Shown one piece after another: positions 18,495 to 28,144 of a stretch of 64,000 nt of DNA. The stretch comes from Candidatus Thermochlorobacteriaceae bacterium (GTDB lineage: Bacteria > Bacteroidota > Chlorobiia > Chlorobiales > Thermochlorobacteraceae): the NCBI GenBank assembly GCA_029263855.1, contig JAJUFC010000002.1, positions 186,001-250,000 of the forward strand, in the 5' to 3' direction. The first letter of the stretch is position 1. Every line of letters starts with the position of its first letter. The notes under the pieces were generated by a model. That model was not told where the DNA came from. It was given only the letters and a program-made list of their open reading frames with translations, and ran no database searches. The position numbers and the translations under genes were made by a program.

Positions 18495-20765
18495 ATGGTT
18501 TTTACAAGAGAAATTGATTTAGGACAAGGAAAAGTCCTGAAAATTGAAACGGGCAAAATGGCAAAGCAAGCCGATGGCGCTGTGGTTGTTTCAATGGAAG
18601 ACACAATGGTTTTGGCGACGGCAGTTGCCAAGAAAGAAGCCGCGCCGAATCAAGATTTTTTTCCGCTTCAAGTTGAGTTTCGTGAGAAATACTCCGCGGC
18701 GGGTCGTTTTCCGGGAGGCTTTGTTAAGCGAGAAGGAAAACCGTCGGAAAAGGAAGTGCTTTCAGCACGCCTCATTGACCGTGCACTACGCCCGCTCTTT
18801 CCTGACGGATTTTACAACGAAACGCAAATCGTCGCCAGCGTTATTTCATCTGACCGCACAAACGACGCTGATGTGCTCGGCGGCGTGGCGGCTTCGGCGG
18901 CATTGTGCTTTTCCGATATTCCTTTTTATACGCCAATGGCGGAAGTGCGCGTCGGCAGAATCAACGGCGAGTTCATCGTCAATCCGCATACCGAAGAATT
19001 AGATGACTCCGATATGGATATTTGCATCGGCGGCACGAAAGATACCATCTGCATGCTTGAAGGTGAGATGCAGGAAATTTCCGAAGCCGATATGCTTGCC
19101 GCAATTAAGTTCGGGCACGAGGTCATTAAAAAAATATGCGCCGTGATTGAAGAGATGATGAAAGAATGCGGCAAGCCAAAACGCGCTTTCACGCCGCTTA
19201 CACTTCCCGATGATTTAACCGAGTTTATCAAATCTGCTTGTTACGATAAACTTTACGCCCTCGCTCAAGAGCCGCTTCAAAAAGAAGAACGCGCCGATAA
19301 AACCAAAGCCATTTACGACGAAGCCCTGAAAGCAACCCTCGAGAAATTCAAAGCTGAACTCACTGATGAGATTCTCGCCACCAATCCTGAAAAGGCGATT
19401 TACCTCAATGAAAAAGTTATCAAAGGCTACATTCACGACCTTGAAAAGAAAGCGATGCGTGAAGTTGTGCTAAACGGCGGCAAGCGGCTCGACGGGCGCG
19501 ACCTTACAACCATTCGTCCTATCTCGATTGAACTTGGCTTGCTTCCGCGCGCGCACGGTTCTGCGCTTTTCACGCGGGGCGAAACGCAAGCCCTCGTTAC
19601 GCTGACGCTGGGCACGAGCAAAGATGCACAACTTGTCGACACACTCGTCGAAGAGCCTGAAAAGCGATTTATGCTTCATTACAACTTTCCGCCATTTTCA
19701 GTCGGCGAAGTCGGTAGAATGACGGGCGTCGGTCGGCGCGAAATCGGGCACGGCAATCTTGCTGAACGTGCCATCAAAGTTATGTTGCCAAGTGAAACAG
19801 AGTTTCCTTACACCATGCGCATCGTCTCCGATATTTTGGAATCGAACGGTTCTTCTTCGATGGCGTCGGTTTGTGGCGGCACATTAGCCGTCATGGATGC
19901 GGGCGTCCCCATTAAGAAACCGGTCGCTGGAATTGCGATGGGACTTATCAAAGAAGGCAACCGATATGCGGTTCTCTCCGACATTCTCGGCAACGAAGAC
20001 CACTTGGGCGATATGGACTTCAAAGTCGCAGGCACGAAAGACGGCATCACCGCTTGCCAAATGGACATCAAAATCGATGGGCTTGATTACGATATTCTCA
20101 TCAAAGCCTTAGAACAAGCAAAACAAGGCAGATTGCACATTCTCGCCGAAATGGAAAAAGCCATCGCCGCGCCCCGTCCTGAACTCTCCAAATACGCGCC
20201 GCGCCTGACGACGATGCAAATCCCGATTGATGCCATCGGCGCGGTCATTGGCAAAGGCGGCGAGACCATTCGCGGAATCATTGCTGAAACAGGCACGGAG
20301 ATCGACATCGCCGATGATGGGACGGTTACGATTGCTTCCACGACGGGCGATGGCGCAGAACGCGCGATGGCGCGCATCAAGCAACTGACGAGCGAACCCG
20401 AAGTCGGAACAGTCTATGAAAACGCGCTCGTCAAAGAAGTCCGCGATGAACTTGGCGCTTTCGTGGAAATTCTTCCAAAGACCGAAGGGTTGCTTCACAT
20501 TTCTGAAATTTCACATGAGCGCGTCGCAAAAGCCAGCGACAAACTCAAAGCGGGGGAGCGCATCGCCGTCAAACTTATTGACATTCAAAAAGATCCAAAG
20601 ACGGGCAAAACGCGCTTGAAACTTTCCGCGAAGGCGTTGCTTCCAAAGCCCGAAGGTTATGTCGAGCGTCCGCCGCGCGAGCCGCGTCCCGAAGGTTCGT
20701 TTAATCGCGAGGGTGGAAGTCGTGGGAATGGTCGACGCGACGACCGCCGACCGCCGCGCAACTGA
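18495..20765 (+). CDS. pnp: Polyribonucleotide nucleotidyltransferase (PNPase)
   Basis: 756 residues. PNPase degrades RNA 3'-5' by phosphorolysis. Layout: RNase PH domain 1 (from [20 protein letters not shown]), all-helical linker, RNase PH domain 2 with the active-site stretch [22 protein letters not shown] domain ([15 protein letters not shown]) and S1 domain ([33 protein letters not shown]). The last 40 residues are an Arg/Gly/Pro-rich tail. It stands alone with its own terminator. Confidence 0.97.
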   Translation: MVFTREIDLGQGKVLKIETGKMAKQADGAVVVSMEDTMVLATAVAKKEAAPNQDFFPLQVEFREKYSAAGRFPGGFVKREGKPSEKEVLSARLIDRALRPLFPDGFYNETQIVASVISSDRTNDADVLGGVAASAALCFSDIPFYTPMAEVRVGRINGEFIVNPHTEELDDSDMDICIGGTKDTICMLEGEMQEISEADMLAAIKFGHEVIKKICAVIEEMMKECGKPKRAFTPLTLPDDLTEFIKSACYDKLYALAQEPLQKEERADKTKAIYDEALKATLEKFKAELTDEILATNPEKAIYLNEKVIKGYIHDLEKKAMREVVLNGGKRLDGRDLTTIRPISIELGLLPRAHGSALFTRGETQALVTLTLGTSKDAQLVDTLVEEPEKRFMLHYNFPPFSVGEVGRMTGVGRREIGHGNLAERAIKVMLPSETEFPYTMRIVSDILESNGSSSMASVCGGTLAVMDAGVPIKKPVAGIAMGLIKEGNRYAVLSDILGNEDHLGDMDFKVAGTKDGITACQMDIKIDGLDYDILIKALEQAKQGRLHILAEMEKAIAAPRPELSKYAPRLTTMQIPIDAIGAVIGKGGETIRGIIAETGTEIDIADDGTVTIASTTGDGAERAMARIKQLTSEPEVGTVYENALVKEVRDELGAFVEILPKTEGLLHISEISHERVAKASDKLKAGERIAVKLIDIQKDPKTGKTRLKLSAKALLPKPEGYVERPPREPRPEGSFNREGGSRGNGRRDDRRPPRN

Positions 20766-20789
20766 CCACAGAATTTCTTGACATGGTTG

Positions 20790-20840
20790 AATCCCGCTTT
20801 CGCAAGGCTGTAATAGCAAAGCAGAGCGGGATTTTTGTTT
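20790..20840 (+). terminator. Rho-independent terminator after pnp
   Basis: AATCCCGCT (20790-20798) pairs with AGCGGGATT (20825-20833), followed by TTTGTTT. It starts 25 nt after the pnp stop codon and ends 20 nt before the next gene. Confidence 0.8.
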
Positions 20841-20859
20841 TAGACTCAACGCATCATTT

Positions 20860-21663
20860 ATGTTCACCTACCGCGTTATTTTTCGCACTTGCGACACGGT
20901 CAATTCCGTGCACGGCGCAAAGCGTCCGTTTGGATTAGACAAAACCACGCTCGTCAAACTGTGCTTTTTGAGCCTTCACAACGCCATCAAGCATTTGCCG
21001 CACGAGATTTTCATTTTGGGCGACAAACTTTCCGATGAAATCCAATCATTCTTCAAGCGATTTCCCGTAACGCTTACCAACGGCGTTTATGGCAACGATG
21101 AATCAATCCGTCAATCGATTCGGCTCGCGCAGGGCTATCCTGAAAACGATTGGATTTACTTCTGCGAAGACGATTACCTTCATCAACCGTTTGCGTTTGA
21201 GTATATCCATGAACTGATTACGAATCGCAATGAAATCCTAAAACGCAAAGCTCGCCGATTCTACCTTGCTCCCTTCACCACCGATACAAGCCAACTGCCG
21301 CTCTTCATTTCGCCCGTCGATGACGCGCTTCGCTACAAGCCCGAGTGGCGATTTCAATCGCTTCTTTTTCTGACGCGCTTCAACCACTGGCGGCAGACAA
21401 GCCACACCACCTACACGTTTCTCGCCGAAGGCAAAACGGTTCGCCAATTCGCCAACATCTTGTTGGAATCTGCCAAAGGCGCGAAAGATGGCTTGATGAG
21501 CCGCAAAATGTATGGTCGCTTGACCTTCCGCAACAAAGGCTTGTGCCTTTCGCCGATTCCTTCGCTCGCCACGCATTTGCAAGAAAACGAACTCTCGCCG
21601 CTCGTTGATTGGACGCGGCTTTATGAGCGATGCAAACTTGAATTGGAACAAATCGAGCGATGA
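20860..21663 (+). CDS. Putative glycosyltransferase, GT-A-like
   Basis: 267 residues. Residues 98-120 read DWIYFCEDDYLHQPFAFEYI; the E103-D104-D105 triad after a beta strand resembles the metal-binding D(x)D/EDD motif of GT-A glycosyltransferases. The N-terminus has a Rossmann-like pattern with FLSLHNAIKHLPHEIFILGD. No membrane segment. Its stop codon overlaps the start of the next glycosyltransferase by 4 bp (ATGA), so the two are probably co-translated and may act on the same surface glycan. The exact family and substrate are not recognised. Confidence 0.6.
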   Translation: MFTYRVIFRTCDTVNSVHGAKRPFGLDKTTLVKLCFLSLHNAIKHLPHEIFILGDKLSDEIQSFFKRFPVTLTNGVYGNDESIRQSIRLAQGYPENDWIYFCEDDYLHQPFAFEYIHELITNRNEILKRKARRFYLAPFTTDTSQLPLFISPVDDALRYKPEWRFQSLLFLTRFNHWRQTSHTTYTFLAEGKTVRQFANILLESAKGAKDGLMSRKMYGRLTFRNKGLCLSPIPSLATHLQENELSPLVDWTRLYERCKLELEQIER

Positions 21664-22796
21664 AATTTCCAATCCGCGCGCTTTACGCCAGCCACTTCGA
21701 CCATGCGCGAATGGGCGGACAAAAAAGCCTGCTCGCGATGATTGAGCATTTGGACAGACGCAAAGTAACGCCCTTTGCCGCCGTGCCCGCCGAAGGCGAA
21801 CTCTCGCGTCTGCTTCGCCAATTAGATTGCCCCACGTTCATCGTGCCGTTTGAAGACGCGCGCCGAACTTACCTTTGGAAGCGTTGGCTTCCCGAAGCGC
21901 GACGGTTCTTTGCTAATGTCAATCGACTTCGCGCGCTGATTCGCGAACATCGCCTTGACGTGCTTCACCCCGACGAAGAAAGCGACGCGGTTACGTGCGG
22001 CTACGCCAAGAAAACGACCGCCGCGAAACTTGTTTATCACGTTCGCCTCACGAATCCGACCAAGTTGGATAAATTGATTGAACGCTTCGCTGACGGCATC
22101 ATCGGCGTTTCCGACGGCGCGCTCGCACGCTTTGCGCAGTTTCCCTCCACAAAAAAGCGCGTCATTTTTGACGGCGTGGATTTTTCAATCTTTACCCCGC
22201 CTGAAAATCGCAACGCGCTTCGACGCGAGTTAGACCTCCCTGAACGCGCCTTCATTTTGCTGTTCGTCGGACAAGTGAAAGCGGGCAAAGGCATTTTTGA
22301 CATATTGAACGCCTTGACCTTGCTCAAAACGCAGTTGCTCGACTTCGAACAGCCGCTCTTTTTAATCGCGGGCAAACCGATTGACGACGCAACCCTTCCC
22401 GAAGTTCTCGCCAAAATCCAACAAGAAAACTTAACGGCGCGCTATTTGGGGCATCGGAACGACATTCACCGATTGATGCAAGCCTCTGACGTGCTTACGC
22501 TTCCGTCGCACGAGGGCGTTGAAGGCTTGCCACGCGTTTTGATTGAAGCGATGGCGTGCGGCGCAATCGGATTTGGAACAAACACGTCGGGACTGCGCGA
22601 AGCCTTCGCCGACGGAAATGGCGTGATGGTTCAGGAGAAATCGCCGAGCGAGATTGCGCGAGCGATTTTGGAACTGATGCGCGACGAGGCGATGCGAGAA
22701 GCCTATCGGAACAAGGGGATTCAAAGCGTCAGAGCGCGGTTCGATGTTCGCGCCAACACCGATGCCGTGATGCGATTCTACGAGACCGCGTTATGA
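21660..22796 (+). CDS. Glycosyltransferase family 4 (GT-B)
   Basis: 378 residues. The C-terminal half has the retaining GT4 pattern: ILLFVGQVKAGKGIFDILNA for the nucleotide-sugar domain, a YLGHRNDIHRLMQASDVLTL strand-helix, and the E-x7-E region in EGLPRVLIEAMACGAIGFGT. The N-terminal domain has the G-G-Q-K-S-L acceptor loop (ARMGGQKSLLAMIEHL). Probably transfers a hexose from a nucleotide sugar to a lipid or polysaccharide; substrate unknown. Translationally coupled to the upstream gene; its end overlaps the end of mutS by 6 bp. Confidence 0.85.
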   Translation: MKFPIRALYASHFDHARMGGQKSLLAMIEHLDRRKVTPFAAVPAEGELSRLLRQLDCPTFIVPFEDARRTYLWKRWLPEARRFFANVNRLRALIREHRLDVLHPDEESDAVTCGYAKKTTAAKLVYHVRLTNPTKLDKLIERFADGIIGVSDGALARFAQFPSTKKRVIFDGVDFSIFTPPENRNALRRELDLPERAFILLFVGQVKAGKGIFDILNALTLLKTQLLDFEQPLFLIAGKPIDDATLPEVLAKIQQENLTARYLGHRNDIHRLMQASDVLTLPSHEGVEGLPRVLIEAMACGAIGFGTNTSGLREAFADGNGVMVQEKSPSEIARAILELMRDEAMREAYRNKGIQSVRARFDVRANTDAVMRFYETAL

Positions 22797-25508
22797 CTCT
22801 CCCTCCGCGATGCGTTTGAGTTCGACGAGTTTCATCATCGCTTCAATCGGCGTGAGTTTGTTGAGGTCGAGTTTTTGAAGCGCGTCTTTGAGCCGCGAAT
22901 CGCCGATTTCAAACAGCGAGATTTGCATATCGGGCGTTTTGGGCTTAATGGCTTTGACTTTGTTTTTAACAGCGGCTTTATTTGCCGTTTCAGGAAGTTC
23001 TTCGCGTGATTCAAGTTCAGTCAAAATTTCTTTTGCACGTGAAATCACTTGTTGGGGTAAGCCTGCCATTTTCGCGACTTCAATGCCATAACTGTTATCC
23101 GCCGCACCGCGCGCGATTTTTCGGAGAAAGATGACCTTATCTGGCGTTTCAGCAACCGTAGCGTTGTAGTTTTTCACTGCCGCAAGATGCTCTTCCAATT
23201 CGGCAAGTTCGTGATAGTGTGTGGCGAAGAGCGTTTTTGCGCCGATGTGATTGTGAATATGCTCCGTCATCGCCCACGCGATTGACATGCCGTCGTAGGT
23301 GCTCGTGCCGCGTCCGATTTCATCAAGCAAAATCAAACTTTTTTCTGTGGCGTTGTTCAAGATGTTTGCCGCTTCGTTCATCTCGACAAGAAACGTGCTT
23401 TCACCAGCGGCGAGATTGTCAGACGCACCGACGCGCGTGAAGATTTTATCCACGATTCCAATTTCCGCGCTCGATGCCGGCACGAAACTGCCCACTTGCG
23501 CAAGCAAGACGATAAGCCCAACCTGACGCAGATACGAACTCTTGCCCGCCATATTCGGACCCGTGATAATCAGCACGCGCTCTTCGCGATTGAGCGCGCA
23601 ATCATTCGGCACATACTTTTCGCCTTCGGGCAAAATGCGCTCCAAAACGGGGTGTCGTCCGTCTTTGATGACGATGCTATCGTTTTCATTGACGATGGGC
23701 TTGGCGTAGCCATATTGCTCGGCGCACTCGGCAAGCGAGGCAAGGGAATCGAGCGTGGCGAGCGCGTCGGCGTTTTGTTGCAAGCGTTCCGACTCCGCCG
23801 CAATCGTTTGGCGCAACTCGCTGAACAATCGCGCTTCCAACTCCGCCATTTTTTCTTCCGCCGTCAAAATTTTTTGCTCGAGTTCTTTCAAAATCGGAAT
23901 CGTGAATCGCTCGGCATTGACCATCGTTTGCTTGCGCTCGTAGTGATTTGGGACTTTGGACTTATTGGCGTTGCTGATTTCGATGTAGTAGCCGAAGACT
24001 TTGTTGTAGAGAACTTTGAGCGAGGCGATGCCAGTTTTTTCGCGTTCTTCGGTTTGGATTTCAAGCAGTTTGTCTTTCGCGTTGTTTGCAACGTCGCGAT
24101 AGTCATCGAGTTCGGCGTTGTAGCCGGGTTTGATTGCGCCGCCGTCGGCAAGGTTGATGGGCGCGTCGGGCGAGAGCGCGTCTTCAATGCGTTGCGCGAG
24201 GTCGTCGCAATTATCAAGTTTTGCGTGAAGCGATTGCAAGAGTACGGCGCGCGTTGAAGCCAACTGCGTTTTTATGATAGGCAGTTGCCGAAGCGACGCG
24301 CCAAGCGCAAGAACTTCTTTCGGATTGGCGCGATGCGTGGCGATGCGCGAGAGCGCGCGTTCAAGGTCGCATATCGCTTTGAGCGTCGCTCGCAACTCGC
24401 TTCGCATCGCTCGATGTTCTTTCAACTCCTCGACGGCATCGAGCCGCGCGCCAATGAGGGCTACATCTCGCGACGGACGCGAGAGCCACTTCTTGAACAG
24501 CCGCGCGCCCATCGCAGTTTGCGTTTTATCCATCACGTCAATCAGCGTGCCGTCGCGTCCGCCGTCGCGCATTGAGTAGATGATTTCCAAATTGCGCTTC
24601 GTTTGCGCGTCAAGCCCGACGAGCGTTCCCGTCTCGAACCGCGAAATTTTCTGAATGTATTGAAGTTTACCGCGCTGAGTTTCTTCGAGATAATTGAGAA
24701 TGACGGACGCAGCGACTTTGGCGGCGGGAAGTTCCTCAATTCCAAAGCCTTTGAGCGAATGGGTTTTGAAGTGATTGCGCAAGGTTTGTTCGGCGTAATC
24801 CAAACTGAACATCCACTCGTCCAATTCGGTGAAGGGCATTTCGCGTCCCATCGCCTCGGCGAGCGTGGCTTTTTGCTCTTTTTGTTTTTTGGAGATGATG
24901 ATTTCCGAAGGCTGAATCGTCTGCAACGCTTCTTTGAGGCTCGCCGTTGCGACTTCGGTGGCTTGAAATTCGGCGGTCGTTACATCAATGAACGCAATGC
25001 CGACAAACTCGAACTGACGCTCTTTTTGAAAATGAACGGCGCAAAGGTAGTTGTTCTTTTTCTCGTCGAGCAGGCGGTCGCTGAAATTCACGCCGGGCGT
25101 GACGATGTCGACGACTTCGCGCTTGACGATGCCACGAGCAAACTTGGGGTCTTCCATCTGCTCGCAGACGGCGACGCGAAAGCCTTTCTTGACCAATCGC
25201 GCCACATAACTTTCAAGCGCGTGTTGCGGAAAGCCCGCCAACGGCACGTCTGCCGCCGCGCCGTTGGAGCGTTTTGTCAGAACAATGCCGAGCGCGTTGG
25301 AGACTTCCTTCGCATCGTCGTTGAAGGTCTCATAGAAATCGCCGACGCGAAACAGCAAAATGACATTCGGATATTGCGATTTGATTTTCTCGTATTGCCG
25401 CATCAGCGGCGTTTCGTCGCGCTTTGTCACAGCGAAGCGTTTTGGATTGATAGCGTTTTGAAAATTGATTGACGGACTTGCGGCGAGATAATACGGAAAA
25501 AGCGTCAA
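22791..25508 (-). CDS. mutS: DNA mismatch repair protein MutS
   Basis: 905 residues. Mismatch-binding domain I has LLFRVGDFYETFNDDAKEVS with the Phe-x-Glu wedge (F-Y-E). The ATPase domain has Walker A GPNMAGKS near residues 649-656, and Walker B/signature LILLDEIGRGTSTYDG; the dimer region ends near SLFEIGDSR. The first 26 residues (MTLFPYYLAASPS...) are not conserved; a GTG at codon 27 just before TKRDETPLMRQYEKIKSQYP may be the true start. The wording closely matches green sulfur bacterial MutS from memory. No mutL nearby. Confidence 0.96.
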   Translation of the reverse strand: MTLFPYYLAASPSINFQNAINPKRFAVTKRDETPLMRQYEKIKSQYPNVILLFRVGDFYETFNDDAKEVSNALGIVLTKRSNGAAADVPLAGFPQHALESYVARLVKKGFRVAVCEQMEDPKFARGIVKREVVDIVTPGVNFSDRLLDEKKNNYLCAVHFQKERQFEFVGIAFIDVTTAEFQATEVATASLKEALQTIQPSEIIISKKQKEQKATLAEAMGREMPFTELDEWMFSLDYAEQTLRNHFKTHSLKGFGIEELPAAKVAASVILNYLEETQRGKLQYIQKISRFETGTLVGLDAQTKRNLEIIYSMRDGGRDGTLIDVMDKTQTAMGARLFKKWLSRPSRDVALIGARLDAVEELKEHRAMRSELRATLKAICDLERALSRIATHRANPKEVLALGASLRQLPIIKTQLASTRAVLLQSLHAKLDNCDDLAQRIEDALSPDAPINLADGGAIKPGYNAELDDYRDVANNAKDKLLEIQTEEREKTGIASLKVLYNKVFGYYIEISNANKSKVPNHYERKQTMVNAERFTIPILKELEQKILTAEEKMAELEARLFSELRQTIAAESERLQQNADALATLDSLASLAECAEQYGYAKPIVNENDSIVIKDGRHPVLERILPEGEKYVPNDCALNREERVLIITGPNMAGKSSYLRQVGLIVLLAQVGSFVPASSAEIGIVDKIFTRVGASDNLAAGESTFLVEMNEAANILNNATEKSLILLDEIGRGTSTYDGMSIAWAMTEHIHNHIGAKTLFATHYHELAELEEHLAAVKNYNATVAETPDKVIFLRKIARGAADNSYGIEVAKMAGLPQQVISRAKEILTELESREELPETANKAAVKNKVKAIKPKTPDMQISLFEIGDSRLKDALQKLDLNKLTPIEAMMKLVELKRIAEGES

Positions 25509-25550
25509 TCATTTTCTTGCTGGGCTCTGCGTCGCTCCCAAAGGAAAGGG

Positions 25551-25580
25551 TTGGGGTTTTGACGCGGACGTTTAACTTTT
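25551..25580 (+). promoter_or_regulatory. Candidate promoter for the MOT1-type permease gene
   Basis: TTG (25551-25553), a 19-bp spacer and TAACTTTT (25573-25580), followed by G. This is near-consensus for TTG-N19-TAnnTTTG. It overlaps the first in-frame ATG at 25579, which supports the downstream ATG at 25633 as the real start. Confidence 0.45.
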
Positions 25581-25632
25581 GCCTTTCAACTTCCAATTCG
25601 CAACAGGCTTGAAACAAACTTTCTTGCGCCGA

Positions 25633-26757
25633 ATGTCCGCGATTCGCTTTGACCGCAACGAACTTGCGGGCGCGTTTGGCGACATTGGCACAGACTTGCC
25701 GCTTCTCATCGGCGTGATTCTCGCGGCGAAGTTAGACCCTGCCAGCGCGCTCATCGTTTTTGGCGGAATGCAAATTTTGACCGCGCTCGTTTATCAAATG
25801 CCGATGCCCGTTCAGCCGCTCAAAGCGATGGCATCGCTCGTGATTGCCCAAAAAATCAGCGGCGAGGTTCTCTTTGGCGCAGGCTTGGCGATTGGCGCGA
25901 TGATGCTCGTTCTCTCGCTCACGGGCGCGCTGTCGTGGCTTGCGCGCGCGATTCCGAAAGCCGTCGTGCGCGGCATTCAATTCGGGTTGGGGATTCAACT
26001 CGCCTTGCTCTCGCTCAAAGACTATGTTCAATCCGAAGCCGCATTGGGCTACGCGCTCGCCGCAATCGCTTTCGTCGTCATCATTCTGCTGATGAACAAC
26101 CGCCGATGCCCCGCCGCGCTGTTCGTGATTGCGCTCGGTGTTGGTTACGCGCTCGTCGTTCATTCCGAAATGATTTTTCATCAATCGTTTGTCGGCGTTT
26201 CGCTTCCGCGTTTTTTCGTTCCGACTTGGGAAGCCGTCGCTACGGGATTTGTTTTGCTCGCGCTTCCGCAACTGCCGCTCTCGCTGGGCAACTCGATTTT
26301 GGCGACAAAGCAAACAGCCGCCGATTTCTTTCCCGAAAAAAAACTTTCCGTTGAGAAAATCGGGCTCACCTACTCGGCGATGAACTTGATTTCGCCGTTT
26401 TTGTCGGGCGTTCCCGTCTGTCACGGGTCGGGCGGAATGGCGGGGCATTATGCGTTTGGCGGGCGGACGGGCGGCTCGGTCATCATTTACGGCGCGCTCT
26501 ATCTCGCGTTAGGGCTTTTCTTCGCGCCCGGTTTCGAGCGCGTCGTCAAACTCTTTCCGCTTCCAATTCTCGGCGTGATTCTCTTCTTCGAGGGGCTTTC
26601 GCTCATCAAACTTTTGCAAGACCTTTCAGGCGAGACGAAACATTTTTTCGTTGCGACGCTTACGGGCGCGATGGCGGCGGGCTTGCCCTACGGCTACGTG
26701 ATTGGCGTCATCGCAGGAACGCTGATTTGGCGATGGGGATTCAAACAAGATTTTTAA
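25633..26757 (+). CDS. MOT1-type molybdate/sulfate permease
   Basis: 374 residues from the ATG at 25633, with about ten hydrophobic segments. Diagnostic MOT1 motifs are present: ELAGAFGDIGTDLPLLIG near the N-terminus, MPMPVQPLKAMASLVIAQ in the second helix pair, and PVCHGSGGMAGHYAFGGRTG in the second half. The family is distantly related to SulP but lacks the STAS domain, also absent here; members take up molybdate (plants, algae) and probably sulfate or molybdate in bacteria. It converges on ccmD, overlapping by 4 bp. An in-frame ATG at 25579 exists but overlaps the promoter candidate. Confidence 0.85.
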   Translation: MSAIRFDRNELAGAFGDIGTDLPLLIGVILAAKLDPASALIVFGGMQILTALVYQMPMPVQPLKAMASLVIAQKISGEVLFGAGLAIGAMMLVLSLTGALSWLARAIPKAVVRGIQFGLGIQLALLSLKDYVQSEAALGYALAAIAFVVIILLMNNRRCPAALFVIALGVGYALVVHSEMIFHQSFVGVSLPRFFVPTWEAVATGFVLLALPQLPLSLGNSILATKQTAADFFPEKKLSVEKIGLTYSAMNLISPFLSGVPVCHGSGGMAGHYAFGGRTGGSVIIYGALYLALGLFFAPGFERVVKLFPLPILGVILFFEGLSLIKLLQDLSGETKHFFVATLTGAMAAGLPYGYVIGVIAGTLIWRWGFKQDF

Positions 26758-26906
26758 CGCTCCGACGTTTCTTTTTCCGAAACGGCTTTTTCAAGTTCGG
26801 CGAGTTTTTTGTCGAGGCGATAGAGATAAATGAAAATCCCCGTCCAAATAATCAAGACGATGATTAAGACGACGTAGATGGAATTCTGAACGAGGAAATC
26901 AAGCAT
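26754..26906 (-). CDS. ccmD: CcmD-like small membrane protein (50 aa)
   Basis: A 50-residue ORF from the ATG at 26906: MLDFLVQNSIYVVLIIVLII, then WTGIFIYLYRLDKKLAELEK and an acidic tail. One hydrophobic helix (about 10-28) followed by a charged coiled helix with the YLYRLDKKLAELE pattern is the CcmD layout; CcmD releases holo-CcmE from the CcmABC haem exporter. ccmC lies 0.55 kb upstream on the same strand, which supports the call, although a TA-like pair now separates them. Too small for normal ORF calling. Confidence 0.75.
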   Translation of the reverse strand: MLDFLVQNSIYVVLIIVLIIWTGIFIYLYRLDKKLAELEKAVSEKETSER

Positions 26907-26918
26907 GAGATTTGTTGT

Positions 26919-27239
26919 TTATTGAACACAAATAACTTGTCCTTTCTCAATCTCTGAGAGAGCCTGTTGAATTTTAGGAACCAGCGGCAGATGGTCTTTG
27001 AGACGATTCGTTTTGGCTTTCAATACAATAATGGCTATTTCACTTACAAGCGCGTTATTTTGCTGCGAGATCAAGTTCTGGTCGGCGGTAATAAAAACGT
27101 CAAACTTATCTTTCATCACTTGCAAGAGTTGACCGTTTTTCATGCCTGCCCAACCCATTTGCTGAACCGTTTTTATGCTGTAGGCTTGAAGTTGATTTGC
27201 AAGACGCTTATCTAAGTTTTCATCAAGCAGTATGGTCAT
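26919..27239 (-). CDS. DUF5615 PIN-like protein, probable toxin
   Basis: 106 residues. Begins MTILLDENLDKRLANQLQAY and continues with FDVFITADQNLISQQ. The acidic residues D6, E7 and D53 in these two strands match the DUF5615 (Mut7-C/PIN-like) fold seen in toxins of the VapC45 type. It overlaps the DUF433 ORF upstream by 17 bp, the usual toxin-antitoxin layout. Nuclease activity is inferred from family; target unknown. Confidence 0.8.
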   Translation of the reverse strand: MTILLDENLDKRLANQLQAYSIKTVQQMGWAGMKNGQLLQVMKDKFDVFITADQNLISQQNNALVSEIAIIVLKAKTNRLKDHLPLVPKIQQALSEIEKGQVICVQ

Positions 27240-27465
27240 TTTGAGCAGTGGTGAGTTCGGCTACCATTTTGTCCTTGACAATTTCCAAAAATGCAATAAC
27301 CTGTTCTCGCGACACCGAAGGAAATCCTTCTAAGAAATCATCAATCGTTTCTCCGCCTTCCAAGTAGTCTAATAAAATTTGGACGGGCACTCTTGTTTGT
27401 GCGAAGACGGGCGTTCCCCCCAGAATTTCTTTGTCAACCACAATCGGGTTTTTCATACTTCTCAT
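27223..27465 (-). CDS. DUF433 protein, probable antitoxin
   Basis: 80 residues. Contains the DUF433 signature: PIVVDKEILGGTPVFAQTRV (the I-x-x-D-P/K-x-I-x-G-G-x-P-x-x-x-G/T-T/R-R pattern), PVQILLDYLEGGETIDDFLE and SREQVIAFLEI, a small winged-helix-like DNA-binding fold. Partner of the downstream DUF5615 gene. The first ATG overlaps the ccmC stop (ATGA); the ATG three codons later (27456) is an alternative. Confidence 0.8.
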   Translation of the reverse strand: MRSMKNPIVVDKEILGGTPVFAQTRVPVQILLDYLEGGETIDDFLEGFPSVSREQVIAFLEIVKDKMVAELTTAQNDHTA

Positions 27466-28142
27466 GCTCGAATTAAACTTACCTTTTCTGCCAATTTCAT
27501 TTGCCGAACACGAAGGCTGTGTAGCCAGAAGAAGAGCGCGATGAACCCCAGCATCGAGCAGTAGAGGACGGCGCGAATCATTGGGTCGGTGGTTGAAGAA
27601 ACGGCGGGGTTGATGCCCGCTTCGCCGCCTTCGGGCGAGCCGGGGTGCAAGCCGGGCACGAGACGCGGCAAGACGAAGTAAAGGAAAATGAGCGCGGGAA
27701 ACGAGAAGATGCTATACACGCTCGCGAGCGTCGCGCGTTTTTCCGCCGAATCGACCGCGCTCCGCAAGGCGAAGTAAGCCGAATACATCAAGAAGACTAA
27801 AAAGATGGTCGTTTGTCGTGGGTCCCAGTGCCAAAACGCGCCCCAAGTTACCTTTGCCCAAATCGCGCCCGTAACCATCGCCAAGATGTTAAACAAAAAT
27901 CCCAAGCCCGAGGCGGCTTCGGCGTTCATATCGCTTTCCAAATCGCGCGTTTTGAGATACTTCGCGCTGAACCACACCGACGTGAAAAACGCCACGACCG
28001 CCGTAATCGCCATTGGCACGTGGAAGTAAATGTTCTTCGTCGTTTCGGCGAGCATTCCAACTTTATTCGGCGAGGCAATCGCAAAGACAATCACGCCGAC
28101 AAACCATACATATAATCCCACTTGAAAAATCTGCCTTTTCAT
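27462..28142 (-). CDS. ccmC: Haem exporter CcmC (CcsA/CcmC family)
   Basis: 226 residues with six hydrophobic segments. The tryptophan-rich haem-binding motif lies at 100-110 (WGAFWHWDPRQT), flanked by H41 (IYFHVPMAI) and a His near 205 (FFWLHSLR), the axial ligands expected for CcmC. CcmC loads haem onto CcmE for c-type cytochrome maturation. The periplasmic loop (about 165-190) is rich in Gly and Pro. It follows the permease gene by 2 bp. Relatives such as CcsA have the same motif, but the length and the nearby ccmD favour CcmC. Confidence 0.88.
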   Translation of the reverse strand: MKRQIFQVGLYVWFVGVIVFAIASPNKVGMLAETTKNIYFHVPMAITAVVAFFTSVWFSAKYLKTRDLESDMNAEAASGLGFLFNILAMVTGAIWAKVTWGAFWHWDPRQTTIFLVFLMYSAYFALRSAVDSAEKRATLASVYSIFSFPALIFLYFVLPRLVPGLHPGSPEGGEAGINPAVSSTTDPMIRAVLYCSMLGFIALFFWLHSLRVRQMKLAEKVSLIRA

Positions 28143-28144
28143 TT

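Noticed and set aside
23496-24257. 253-codon open frame on the plus strand
   Set aside because: Also antisense to mutS; composition is Arg/Phe/Gly-biased as expected of a shadow frame.
24603-25472. 289-codon open frame on the plus strand
   Set aside because: It is antisense to mutS and has no recognisable motif; it results from codon bias of the real gene.
25732-26448. 238-codon frame antisense to the MOT1 gene
   Set aside because: Charged, low-complexity shadow of a membrane protein gene.
25633-26757. Permease considered as SulP sulfate transporter
   Set aside because: It lacks a STAS domain and carries the MOT1-specific HGSGGMAGH and MPMPVQP motifs.
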